From Cymodocea nodosa (lineage: Eukaryota; Streptophyta; Magnoliopsida; Alismatales; Cymodoceaceae): DNA of 64,000 nucleotides. The stretch is taken from contig CM072335.1 of NCBI GenBank assembly GCA_036874045.1, forward strand, positions 4,918,001-4,982,000, written 5' to 3'. The translations under genes and the position numbers were made by a program. Below the pieces are notes generated by a model. The model saw nothing but the letters and a program-made list of their open reading frames with translations, did no database searches and was not told the origin of the DNA. This document shows positions 23,906-35,298 of this stretch, in pieces (within the stretch, counting starts at the first letter, position 1; each line of letters starts with the position of its first letter).

Positions 23906-25205
23906 TGTAATAATCATCTACTTATAATATATTGTTTGTACTTGTTGTATTGAGAAAGGAAATATATATATATATCTTATGAGAACCAATCGATTGCTTG
24001 AATTGATGATTGTAAATGATGTGACTAAATGCAAAAGAATGTGAAACACATTTACAGGTTGAAGCAAAAGAAGAGGAAATTTTGCTTTCTATATAATAGT
24101 AAATAGGTTACGAATTGAATACACACACATGTATGATTGAAATTAATTGAGTTTGATTGAGTAAAACATCTAAGTACTGAATTCATTACAATCATGATGT
24201 ATTTAATTATTATGAAATTGATTTTTCTTTATTAACCTGAATTAAGTGCATGAAAGATTTTGTATTTAATAGTATTGATGTTGATAATATACGGAAATGA
24301 AAGATAGAAGTTAATATGAGAAGTAGGTTTTGTAGGAAAAAATTGCCTAAGTGTTAACTCAACGAAGTTAGTCCATTGAGTTAACATTAACTCTATGAAG
24401 CTGTAATAGAATAGAAGGTCACTCTATTGAGTTATTTATAACTCAACAAAGTTAGTCCGTGAAGTTAGCAAATAGAAGCCTAGGCTAGTCTATTGAGTTA
24501 ACTGTAACTCAATGATGTTAGTTTGTTAAATCAGGAACAGTAACCAAGGTCACTCTGTTAAGTTATCTATAACTCAACAAAGTTAGTTTATAGAATTAGC
24601 TAAATGATTATTTTTACCTTCACGAGCAAGACTTTGTGTGGTTATCGGTTATTGTAATTTAAAATAAAAAATGGAGTACGTAACCATAAATATAGGAACC
24701 ATATCGCATGTTACAAGACATGTTCTTGCAACGAGATGCATCTATAGTATGGATGTGCATTATAAAAGCAAAACAAAAGATTATTTACTGGATACTAATA
24801 TTTAGTGAAAAGAAGAGAACTCGTTGGGGAACTAGAAGGAGAAGTAGTTGATTCAACTTCATACATCAGCAACTTCTTACATCATTAGAGCAAAACATGA
24901 GACTGGTATGTAATTGACTTTCTGAAATTTATTATATGTTGAGAGTTTATGAGCACATGGATTCATTTTCTTAGTATTAAATGATTAGTTAGAACACCTA
25001 CACATGATTATTTAACATAGAAGCATATTGAAAAATTTTGTTATATGTTTTACTTTTATTTATAAATGAAAGACTTTTTAGGAACAAACATTGGACGATA
25101 TTAATGTAGTTACAATGGAACAAGGTATGTTGTTTAATTACTTATCCTAAAGTTACATTCATGAGAAGTTTGTTGAGTTAAGTTTAACTCAACGAACTAA
25201 CGATT
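23906..25205 (+). repeat. Leader-like region of copy C with palindromes
   Basis: It mirrors the copy A leader: palindromes and half-sites at about 24355-24610, a short conserved frame region near 24669-24905 followed by G|GTATGTAA, and a second donor-like CAAG|GTATGT near 25119. It ends with a near-perfect palindrome at 25172-25193 (arms GTTGAGTTAA / TTAACTCAAC). This is the right limit of the family. Confidence 0.55.
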
Positions 25206-25849
25206 TAGATATTAATAAATTCGTTTGGTGGGAGATGATGTGTCTACGTACGTTGGTTCAACCACGACTTACAAGACTTGGATCGATCGATCGGGCTTTT
25301 GTCCCATTGACTTTATGTTGAATTTCTTACCTAATTCAAATGGAATGTAAATTAATTTCGTTGTTCCTTTGATTTGATGATATACTTCATATGTAGATGG
25401 CAAAATAAAGAGATGTTTGATATATTCAAGATGATTATGTATTTACAAAATACTGTCTCAATTCATCCTATATTCAAGATAAATCCAATGAATGATTAAG
25501 AATTCTATTATAAAGAAAAAAGTGGTCATCAAGTCTCTTTTCCAAGGAATCTCCTAACCTTACGATTAGGTCTTATATTGGATTAGTCTCTTCACTTATT
25601 GTCTATTGATTTTAAGTTGAATTTTAACATAATATTAGAATGTCGAAATGTTAAGAGACAAATCTTATGCTTGGAAAATGATATGCTAAGTGGAAACTAT
25701 TTTGCAAAAATTTATTAGACAAAAATGCAATGATATCAATCACCAATGCAATAATTGTACATTACATGCAACCAACACAATAGTCATGAATCTAACTCAA
25801 AGGTATCAGTAATTAGACTAAAAGAACATGATGGAGAAACTTAGCTAAG
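25206..25849. other. Unassigned AT-rich DNA
   Basis: I see no gene, tandem repeat or element end here. It lies between the Athila-like mosaic and the left LTR of the minus-strand chromovirus, and may include the poorly defined end of that LTR. Confidence 0.5.
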
Positions 25850-28800
25850 GGCTTAAGCTAAAAGCCCTAAATTATCTACTCTATGACAACTACCCAGGGA
25901 CACCCACAACACACCCCTGTCGAAGACCTCAAATGCCAACTCCACTCCTTCCACGTTGGGAAGTCAAGGCTAGGATCTTCCCAACGTTCCCTTGCATACA
26001 CGTACGAGGACAATGCTAGTAGACACCCATGCAAAGAAGAAGAAGCACTGTCAACACTAACGCACGAACAAATTTCGCCACACACCAAATGCATTCACAT
26101 ATGGAACAAGTGGCGACGTTACCTTCACTTTTCACGAACTCCCAAAATCACTATCGACCACCACAATCCACGAGCACAACTACAAGTGGAAGGAACCCTA
26201 GGGCAAGTTGGCAATGTCGAGTGGAAGGGATGTGAAAGAATGGCTTAGAGAGAGAAAATTAGGCTCATAACCATGAAAAAAATAAAAGTGGAAAAGACTA
26301 ATGTGCCCTAGACACTTACATTCCATACCATTTAAACAAGTTTTGTTCTCAAAATTTAAAATTATCTAGATCCTCAAATAAAAAAGGGTACCTCCTCTTA
26401 ACATCCTCTTCAAGTTCTCACATGGTCTCACACTTAAAATGATTACACTATTACACCTTGACATACAAAATGGTCTCTCACCTCAAGACCCATTGGTTAA
26501 TGTCAACAATATAGATATGAACCTCTTTATAAGTCAAATCCCATTGAATGGGTATAGGTATTGGCTCAAGTACATTAGAGGGGTCTAATACATACTTCCT
26601 CAACATCAAAACATAGAACACATTATGTACCTCTATCAAGGTAGCTAGCAAATTCAATCGATAAGCCATAGGTCCAATTCTCACTAGGATCTCAAATGGT
26701 CTAGTATATTAAAGACTAAGTTTACTTCTAATACCAAATCTTATGATGTCTTTAATAAAGGTGATATGAAGGAAGACTTTATCTCCTACCTAAAACTCTA
26801 AATGTTGCTGCCTATAATTAGCAAAACTCTTCTATGTACTCTAGGAAATCTTGAGTCATTCTCTAATCTATTGAATCTTCTTACTAGTGTCTTGCACAAA
26901 CTCTAGTCTTGAGTGTCTCTTCTCACCAACATCATCCTAATAAATGAAAGATCTATACTTTCTACTATATAGTGTCTCATAAGGTGTTATTTGAATATTC
27001 ACTTGGAAACTATTGTTATAAGCAAACTCAACTAAAGAGAGGTGCTTATAATCCTAATAAATGAAAGATCTATACTTTCTACTATATAGTGTCTCATAAG
27101 GTGTTATTTGAATATTCGCTTGGAAACTATTGTTATAAGCAAACTCAACTAAAGAGAGGTGCTTATCTTATAAGCCTTGAAAGTTAACAACGTAGGCTCT
27201 CAATATATTCTCAAGCATTTGAATAATGTACTTTAACTAGTCATCCATCTAAGGGTGAAAGGCGATACTAAATTACAACTTGGTACCTAAAGCTCAATGC
27301 AAACTTCCCTAAAACTTGGAAATAAACCTCAAATTACAATTAGAAGTGATAGTAGTAGAAACTCCATAGAGTTTCACAATCTTCTTAACATAAAACTCAA
27401 TCATTCTACTCAAGGTTAACCTAAATCCATAAGCTAAAAAGTGAGTAGACTTGGTCAACTTATCGATAATCACCTAAATGGTTTCATTGCCTCGTAATGT
27501 CTTCAACAACCCTATCACAAAATTTATGATAATGTACTCCCACTTCTACTTTGGAATAGGCAATGATTGAAGTGAACTAGGCAATCTTTGATGTGCCATT
27601 TAGGGTTTGACACTTGCCCTTCTCTAATCTTCCATAGCAAGGTAGGCTCCAAGCAAATACTAGCTAACATCACCTATTGGCCCTAGTAATATACCTCAAT
27701 TCTTTATTTATCTAAGTCCTCTAAGATGTGCCATTGTTGCATCAATTGTTGCAACCATAGAATCATATGACCTCCTACTTAAAGCATCTACTAGTGCATT
27801 GGCTTTCTTAAGGTGGTATCACGTCATAGTTCTATAATAACTTAAGTTATCTCCTTTGTTTCATGCTCAATTGCTTTTGGGTAAAAATATACTTAAGGTT
27901 ACTGTGATCAATGAAAATCTAACAAAGGATCTCGTACAAGTGGTGTCTCTAAATCTTGAGATCAAATATTACCACTGCAGGCTCTAAATCATGAGTAGGA
28001 TAATTCTCCTCATATGACTTCAACTATTTAGATGTGTACATAACTACTTTCTATTATTATGTCAATATACACCTTAAGCCTCTTAAAGAAGTATCATTAT
28101 TATACATTTTGAACTTGACATCCTACTTTGGAAGTACCAAAATAGAAGTTGATGTCAACTTATCCTTTAACTCTTGAAAACTATGCTCACACTTTGAGGT
28201 CTACTCAAACTTCACTCCCTTCTAAGTCAACCTAATCAATAATTTTGCAATGCGAGTAAATCCTTTAATAAATCTCTAATAGTAGCATGCAATACCCAAA
28301 AGACTATGAATCTTTATCATTGAGGTCAACTAACTCTAGGTACTAATAGCCTCAACTTTCTTAGGATTGATAGAAATCTCATATCTAGAGATTTTGTCTT
28401 AGAAAGGCAATACTATCAAGTCAAAACTTGTACTTCTTTAGCTTAGTGTATAACTTTCTCTCTCATGGTACCTAAAGGCCTATCTTCAAATGGTTCCCAT
28501 GCTCTAACTTACTCCTAGAATAGATCAAAATGTCATCAATGAATACCATTACAAATTAGTCCAAAAATAACTCAAATATTCTATTGATCAAATCTATGAA
28601 AACTACCAATGTATTGGTTAAACTAAATAACATCACCAAAAACTCATAGTGACCATATCAGGTATAGAAAGTAGTTTTTTAAACATCTTCTATCTTGATC
28701 TTCAACTAATGGTACATAGGTTTCAAATCAATCTTAAAAAATATTGTAATGCCCTACACTGATCAAACAAATTGTCCATCTTTAAGAGTGGATATTGTAA

Positions 28801-29518
28801 TTAGCTTGTTTAATTTTTGATAATCGACACAAAGTCTTATACTGTTATCTTTCTTCTTCTTCAAAGCATGAGAAGATCTTATAAAACATTTCCATGTCTT
28901 TAATTCATTGATAGGCGTCTTGAGAGTATTTCCTCTCCCCCAAAAAGATAGGTAAACAATAACTTCAGAAATTCATAACAAGGTCCATAAAATGCATACA
29001 ATGTAAACGACTTACGACTTAATGTTATGCTCACGCTAAATGCATCATCATGTCAATATCGTATAATATTTAAATATTCAAACATAGATAACATGGTGCC
29101 ATGACTAATGTATAATGCACCCTAAGGGCTTAAGCTAAAAGCCCTGAATTAACCACTCCATGACACACGCCTATCGAAGCCCTCAAACGCCAACTCGACT
29201 CCTTCCACGCACGGGGACGACGCCAGCAGACACCTGTGCCAAAAAAAAAAAAGCACCGTCAACACTCACGCCGCACGGCAAACGCATCCGCACATTGAAC
29301 AACCGACGACGTTACCTTCGCTTCTCACGAACTCCCGAAATCACCGTCCGCCACCACGATCCACGAGCGCCAGCTGCGGGCGGAAGGAAGCCTAGGGCGA
29401 GTCGCCGGCGTCGGGTGGAAGGGATGTGTAAGAACGGGCTGGAGAGAGAGAGCAAAACAGGCTCATAATCAAAAAAAAATAAAAGGGAAAAAGACTAATG
29501 TGCCCCTAGACCCTCACA
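25850..29518 (-). mobile_element. Decayed Ty3/gypsy chromovirus (Tekay/Del-like), minus strand
   Basis: Two related LTR-like blocks bracket the element: about 25850-26320 and about 29115-29518. Both contain CTAAGGGCTTAAGCTAAAAG and both end, on the plus strand, in a CA after GTGCCC-type sequence. Inside, read on the minus strand, the order is RT (FIDDILIYSR motif near 28515-28560), then integrase remnants, then a tail with RIGPMAYRLNLLATL and VFYVLMLRKYVLDPSNVLEP (26480-26690). That tail precedes the chromodomain in Tekay/Del elements. Gag is not evident. It is heavily broken (dozens of lesions) and old. The left LTR is far poorer in CpG than the right. Confidence 0.8.
26934..27167. repeat. 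117-bp tandem duplication inside the chromovirus
   Basis: Two adjacent units, beginning ATCCTAATAAATGAAAGATC at 26934 and 27051, are almost identical (one difference by eye). The duplication is therefore much younger than the element it sits in. Confidence 0.85.
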
Positions 29519-29649
29519 GAGGTAGCAAAAGATCAGGTCTCTATTGAAGATGCTCGTAAGTTACTCTTTTCGGCGTTGTTCAATTTTCTACGAAACATTC
29601 GCTGGTATATACGTTGGTATGGATGAGTTTAATATTTAATTGGGTGCAG

Positions 29650-29931
29650 AACAAACTATGGCACCGAAGGAAGATGTCTCCGAGGACGGGGGGACGGTCT
29701 CCAAGGTCGACGTTTGCAAGGTGGCCGCCGTGGACGTCGGGCTAGATGGGCCGTCGCCGCGGCCGTGGAGGCTACATGGGCCGTCCCCGCAGCTGCCGCA
29801 GGGGAAGACGTTACCGCCGCGGACGACGTTACTGACGACGCTACCCTCGCTGCTGGCGGTGCTGCGGACGCTTGTACTGGGACGGCAACTGCACATACCG
29901 TTGCTAGATCGATGGACGTTATGCAAATTTA
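29650..29931 (+). pseudogene. Broken duplicate of the glycine-/cysteine-rich protein second exon
   Basis: The end (29855-29931) matches the intact gene at 33837-33898. In the corresponding frame it reads CWRCCGRLYWDGNC, then TYRC and a stop, against CWRCCGRLYRDGYC / THCC in the intact copy. Upstream, Arg/Gly-rich sequence is present but not in one frame: the intact-type frame has a TGA at about 29831 and a TAG at about 29741, and a different frame carries the Gly/Arg pattern before that. A GGGTGCAG acceptor-like site lies near 29640. No signal-peptide exon is found upstream; the chromovirus LTR ends 120 bp before. It is a host pseudogene or exon fragment. Confidence 0.65.
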
Positions 29932-32900
29932 GCGCCGATGCCGAGGTTGACGCACGAGACCGGAAATAAACTAATAAATGCCGCTTAGATTTATTTACGT
30001 CTGCGGTTGTCCGAGATTGTTATTTCGTTACGTTCATGTGCGGCGTCTGGGGAGATTTACGAATATTTTTATCTCTTTGCTTGCTTTATCGTCATCTTTG
30101 ATCTGTGCCAGCCATCACATGCCTCGTACTACCTACATCTACTATTGTGTTGTTTTCTTTTCTTTCCCGTCGGCGATGCCAGTGTTTTAATTTATTTCCA
30201 TTCAAAGTAGTCTTACGTTAAATAAACGAAGATCGAATTTGAACTTGATTACCTTCATTCATCGTTAATTAATTTTAAGTTAAAATTTTATAAAGTATCA
30301 AAATAGATTTATACATATTTAACCATAAACACTTGTTGATATATATAAATAAATTGCATATAGAATTAACCAGTCCCACGTTGAATAAGTGAAAAATAAA
30401 CTTAGGATTATGTATATGCTAATTCTCTTCACTTGTTATTAATTAATTTTGAATTTGAATTTCAAAATTTTTTCGTGTAAATTTTTCAACACTTGTAAAA
30501 CGGGTCGAGCCCAAATGCGTCGGCCCAATCCGACAGAGTTTATCGTGTCGTTAATCGACGTAACACAGTTGAGTGGGCCATGTTGGATTGTCCCCGATCG
30601 ATTTGAGCTGCATCGACTTCATCCGATTGAAGCCCGTGTGTCAACATAGCACAGATGGATTGGGCACTGCTCATAGCCCATGCCTCATGGGAAAGACTAG
30701 AATCGATTGGGCCGACATGGTTGGTCTGATTCAATGGATGCAGTGGACACCCATCCACTAGGCCTCTACATATCTCATGTTAAAGTGTTTAAAATTCAAA
30801 ATTTATATATTTTTATGAATTCGAACTCATGAATTTTAAAAACCTCAAAATTATAACATCATCAATCTATATTCAAAGATACAAAATAAAGTATTAATTA
30901 TCATTCATTAAATTAAATGAGAAATAATAATTACATTTACAAATTTTATAAATCATACAACATTTATAAGAAAATTGCATTAAAAAAATAAAATCACTTT
31001 ACATAATTTACATTTACATTTACAATTAAAAATTTACATTTAACTTTGAGATGACCATTTTGAAGAATTTATGTTAACAAAATCATCCATTCAATAATCA
31101 TATTTCATCACAATATCATAATTAGATGAATGATTTTGTCAACATGAATATTTAAGTAGGGTTGTCACAAAATTGGCTGTAGATTTTGAATTTTAAATGT
31201 AAATTATGTAATATAATTTTTATTCAAATTTTGTTATAAATGATGTATTTTTTCTATGATTTATAAAATCAATAAATGTAATTATTATTCCTCATTTAAT
31301 TTAATGAACAATTATTAATATTTTTTTAAAAATTTAAATAATAATTTGAATGTAGCACACATGTGTATAAAAGGACCTTTACTTGTGTGTTTATAGCATT
31401 ATCTTGTGACTGGTAGGTTGCATTGGTTGGAGAGTGGTAGAGAATATGAAACCAAATCATACAGGTCAAATGTATGAACATGATGTAGACTCTATTGGAA
31501 GGGCATTTATGGTTGCATCATGGACTAGTTTTTGTCATGGGTTTATTAAAAAATTCTTACATTGATAAGACTAAGAATAAAACTAGTCCCAACTTTTATT
31601 TGAGTTGATAAATATATAAAAGTTCTTATATACGATAAATCTTTCAATAGTTGAATTTTCAACATGGTAGCAAAACAAGTTTACAAATATCTATGTGTAA
31701 GATACTTATAAACTGAAGATAAGTCACAAGTGAAAGAATGCGTATAAAGTCCCAACTTTTATTAATTTAAAACTTTTCTAACATTCTATCTTACTTGTGA
31801 CTTATTTACTTACCTACAAGTGTCTATAAATGAATGTATAGGAACTAGTTTTAGTATGATATTCAAATTTCAACTCAAACTAAATTAACAACAAGTAGCA
31901 GAATATAGAACTTTTGTAATAAGTTCAACCTGATCCCCAATCCAAATAGACTCCCCATATCAACTTTAGCGGGAAATCATTTTGATCATTTCATATTTGA
32001 TATATACATGGGTTCACCATGCACAAAGATTGTTTTCTCATTTAGTTGTTACTTTACATCACATGCTACGACTAATTCTAGAAAAAATACTTTCGAAGTA
32101 TATATGTTTAACAGCCGGCAAGAAAATATAATTATAATTAATAAATGCCCTCCACCTAGCTATGTTTTTTCAACTAGGCTGCCTTGCATTCGTAAAAGAT
32201 TATTGTCTTGTTTTCCAAACACACAAAATATCATGAAACTATATGTATAGTATTATAATAGAATAGGACGTAGGAAAAATGGCTTTAAGATAATACAAAG
32301 TTCATAAACTATGTAGGTATTTTGTTCGTAAGGATCTCCAAAAGAGTATCAAGAAAGATAGATGGTCATTCTAAGGAATAAATATGACAAAAAGGTGTTC
32401 TTAAACGTGTCTCTCGAAACTTTTCTAGAAATATCTATTATTTTTTAATTATTGTTTAAAAATTGTAATATAATTAAAATAATTAGATAATCTATAGTAT
32501 AATATACCATAATTAGCTAATTTTACTTGGGTTATATTCATTAATGGTTTCTGAATTAAACGTCAATGTTTCAAATTTAAAGATCTTTAGATAAAGAACC
32601 AAAACTTATTCAGTTTAGATAAAACTTTTTGTATGCATTTAATCTAAAATCCACGTTTACCTGTTATCCTTGTATATACTTACGAGAGAATACTATGAAA
32701 CCCTAGAGATATAAGTAAGATAAAACCTTCAAGTAAAGGGATCGCGTGGAGGTTCAAGAAGAAGTATTTATTAACTACAAATAAGATTTTACAACCAAGA
32801 GGTGATGAAATAAATCAAAGTTTAAAGAGTGCAGTAAAATGTACACACAAGCGTGTATCGCAGCGGTCGCAATTTCGAACTCGTACGTAGGATTCCTCAA

Positions 32901-33200
32901 AAAAAAAAAAAAAAAGAAGAAGAAGAAGGTTTCGGTAAAATTTAGGTTTAGGATTTAAAATTTTTTTTTAAAAAAGGTCGGCAGCTTTAATTATATCGTG
33001 TTCCCCCACCACAGACACGGTTCCAGAGGCCGTCCATGCCTCCTTAACCATGCAAGTCAGATGAAACGTCGGAGAAACTTATCGAGCGCAGAGATAATAA
33101 AAGCGGTCGACGCGCATGGAAGGCGAAGGTGTGAAAGGTGGAAGAGTGGTGGTGGGCGATAAGAACAGTGGACTAGACGTAACGCGCGAATTCAATGCGT
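29932..33200. other. Intergenic AT-rich DNA
   Basis: No convincing gene. It contains a large fold-back (annotated separately), an A-run plus (AAG)n near 32898-32928, and short open frames without codon character. Sequence near 30360-30480 (AGTCCCACGTTGAATAAGTG) resembles LTR-type repeat ends but has no partner in view. Confidence 0.5.
30892..31320. repeat. About 430-bp near-palindrome (fold-back/MITE-like)
   Basis: The left arm starting GTATTAATTATCATTCATTA is the reverse complement of the right arm ending in TTTAATGAACAATTATTAAT. The arms can be followed inward through ATTAAATTAAATGAG, AATAATAATTACATTTA and TTTTATAAATCATA to a centre near 31106. Near the centre, ACAAAATCATCCATTCA pairs with TGAATGATTTTGT. 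Pairing is imperfect (roughly four in five bases by eye). Such long hairpins are typical of fold-back MITEs and could feed small-RNA production. Confidence 0.75.
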
Positions 33201-33296
33201 CCCAACCTCCAACCGCTTGCCGCTTCATCCATATGCGTGCAGGCTGGATCTCTTGGGATTGAAGTTCCTTCCGGCTCGTTGATCATCATCAAGATC

Positions 33297-33303
33297 TATA
33301 TAA
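33297..33303 (+). promoter_or_regulatory. TATA box of the glycine-/cysteine-rich protein gene
   Basis: TATATAA lies about 105 bp before the start codon at 33406, a normal distance for a plant core promoter with a short leader. It is inferred from sequence and position only. Confidence 0.55.
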
Positions 33304-33405
33304 GTGGGCAGTGGGCAGGCGGCCATGCATCCCATACTGAGGAGGAATTAAGATCACATAGAGATCCATTAATCGATATCCTTTACTGTCGAGGAGGGGA
33401 AGGAT

Positions 33406-33898
33406 ATGGGTTTCCCAAAGGTTTTGCTGCTGCTGCTGTGCTTGCTCCTGGCAATCACCGTGCTTATTTCCGCGGATCAGGCCTCAACCAATGAGGTGGC
33501 TGTTGGGGAAGCTAGTGAGTTCATCGATCTTAATCTCCATATTTCATCTTGAAATTAATCAACAATGAGTGAAAAGATTTATGTGTATATTTTTGGTGTA
33601 GCCTTTTGTTTTGTTGACAATTAATCAAGAGTACGTGCTCGTAGTTAATTAACAGGATTTATGTCTATATTTACGAAGAGCATTGACCGTCGGTGTCGTG
33701 CATGCAGGCGCCGAACAGCTGAACGAGGAAGGTTTGGAGGAGAGCCTCCATCCGGATTACCACCACTACGACCACGGAGGCTACTACCGCGGTGGCCGCC
33801 GCCACGACTGGGGCGGAGGCCACCCCGGACACTACCGACGCTGCTGGAGGTGCTGTGGACGCTTGTACAGGGACGGCTACTGCACGCACTGTTGCTAG
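33406..33898 (+). CDS. Small secreted glycine-/cysteine-rich protein (GRP class II-like), 99 aa
   Basis: Two exons: 33406-33514 and 33708-33898, joined by a GT-AG intron (donor A|GTGAGT, acceptor GCATGCAG|GC). The start MGFPKVLLLLLCLLLAITVL is a strong signal peptide, probably cleaved after ISA-D or shortly beyond. An acidic linker (EQLNEEGLEES) follows, then a His/Tyr/Gly-rich section with HHYDHGGYYRGG and DWGGGHPGHY. The C-terminus has six cysteines as CWRCCGRLYRDGYC plus THCC. Signal peptide, Gly-rich middle and Cys-rich end match the class II cell-wall GRPs that include Arabidopsis GRP3, a ligand of WAK1 kinase (from recall). The role here is inferred: an apoplastic wall or signalling protein. 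A broken exon copy lies 4 kb upstream. No frame lesions. Confidence 0.85.
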
Positions 33899-35055
33899 AT
33901 CGAGTACCTACGCAGTTAGAGCAGAGAGTAACGAGAGAGAGAGAGACGCCGCATCCGCCAGAGATCGCTTCATATATCGTAGTCGCCGGCTACCTAATTC
34001 ATCACGTGATATTTGCGTGGTTGCGTGCGTTTATATGATATATATATAGATATGCATGTAATGTTGAGAATAAGTGGTCGCAAGTTTGGCGACCACGGGT
34101 TGTGTCTTTTCGCCGCCGTTGCTTTGCTTCATGTATCGTCTTCTTGGTCTGTGTAAGCGCTGGAATATATCTTTTACTTTTGTCCTCTTGCCCACGTTGC
34201 AGCGCACTTTTTCTCTTTTCACTTATTTGTGAAATATTTTATCTTAAGATCCACTCATATTTTGTCATGAAAAATATTTTATTTTAAAATCAATTACTAA
34301 TAACTAAAAAGTTTCATCATATATTAGTTCAAGTTCTATCCTTACACTCTTAGATGTAAGACTTTCTAAAGGCATAATTAGCTCAATCTTGATGCACCAA
34401 ATGAATGTATATATCGATGAATCGAGTCATGATGTTATTGTATATATGCCGTTATTCTCCTGTTTATTATTTCCCTTTTTCTTGGTTGCTAGGTATTGTT
34501 GGATCCAATGGCCGAGAATAACAAATCTCTTGGGATCGTTTACAGGCACTTAATTTGCATATTTGTAATGAATGGCACATAAAAAACCTTAATCTACATG
34601 CTTACGTCGCAATACGTAAGCCACAACATGTTAAGTGCATAGTATATATACTACGGTTTTGTTCTTTCGTAGCCATACCTAAAGGTCGACGATCCCCATC
34701 TTCGTAAAAGTCACACTTAACCGTACAATTAAACTTAAAAATTGACAAACGTAATTATCTCAAAGATCACACTTAATCTTATGATTAGGTTTAGAAGTTG
34801 ACAAAACATAATCGTATGGATTTGCAGTGGCGGGCCGACGACGATGACCAGGGTGTGTTTGTTTGGACAAGAGTAGCTTTTTACAGTGTTCATGTTCGAT
34901 TGAAGTAAATTTTTTTTTGCCAAACACTGCACTACCACGTGGCACCTGATGTTAGTACGACATTGAGCACTGTTCAATTAATTAATTCAAATTTTAAGTT
35001 TTGAAAAAAAGATCAGATATAAATTATGAAGTTGTTTCAGCTAATTCATATAAAT
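33899..35055. other. Intergenic region between the GRP and ankyrin-BTB genes
   Basis: It holds the GRP 3' flank and AT-rich DNA. No further gene is recognised. Confidence 0.5.
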
Positions 35056-35072
35056 TTTTTATATATAGAGTA
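35056..35072 (+). promoter_or_regulatory. Possible TATA box of the ankyrin-BTB gene
   Basis: TTTTTTATATATAGAG lies about 235 bp before the chosen start codon. It fits a core promoter, but AT-rich surroundings make chance occurrence likely. Confidence 0.35.
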
Positions 35073-35298
35073 ATCTCAGAGAGAATTATATACAAAATTT
35101 CTACCTCCCGAATTTTCAGATAGAATTTTTTTCAATGATATTTCAGGGAGAATTATAATTGCCAAGACTACTTGAGAGTTGTGATAAGACGCAGTGGCAA
35201 ACCCGTGGATATCAGTGATTCCAGTGGCGTTTGTCACACTGCACTCACACTCCATAACCCACCTCCCTGGCTCGCCACTCCCACCACGACTTCCGGCA

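Noticed and set aside
25883-26248. Open frame of 121 codons
   Set aside because: It lies wholly inside the left LTR block of the chromovirus and has no recognisable domain.
29640-29969. Several overlapping open frames on both strands
   Set aside because: They are GC-rich shadows of the broken GRP exon; none has a signal peptide or intact Cys tail.
32840-32920. Possible tRNA-derived SINE (TTCGAACTC box-like sequence followed by an A-run)
   Set aside because: Only one box-like match, no A box at the right spacing, no target duplication.
33195-33494. Open frame of 99 codons overlapping the GRP promoter and first exon
   Set aside because: It covers the TATA region and runs in a different frame from the signal-peptide exon.
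35194-35298. In-frame upstream ATG extending the ankyrin-BTB protein by 35 residues
   Set aside because: The extra residues look unconserved and include promoter-like sequence; conserved sequence starts after the ATG at 35299.
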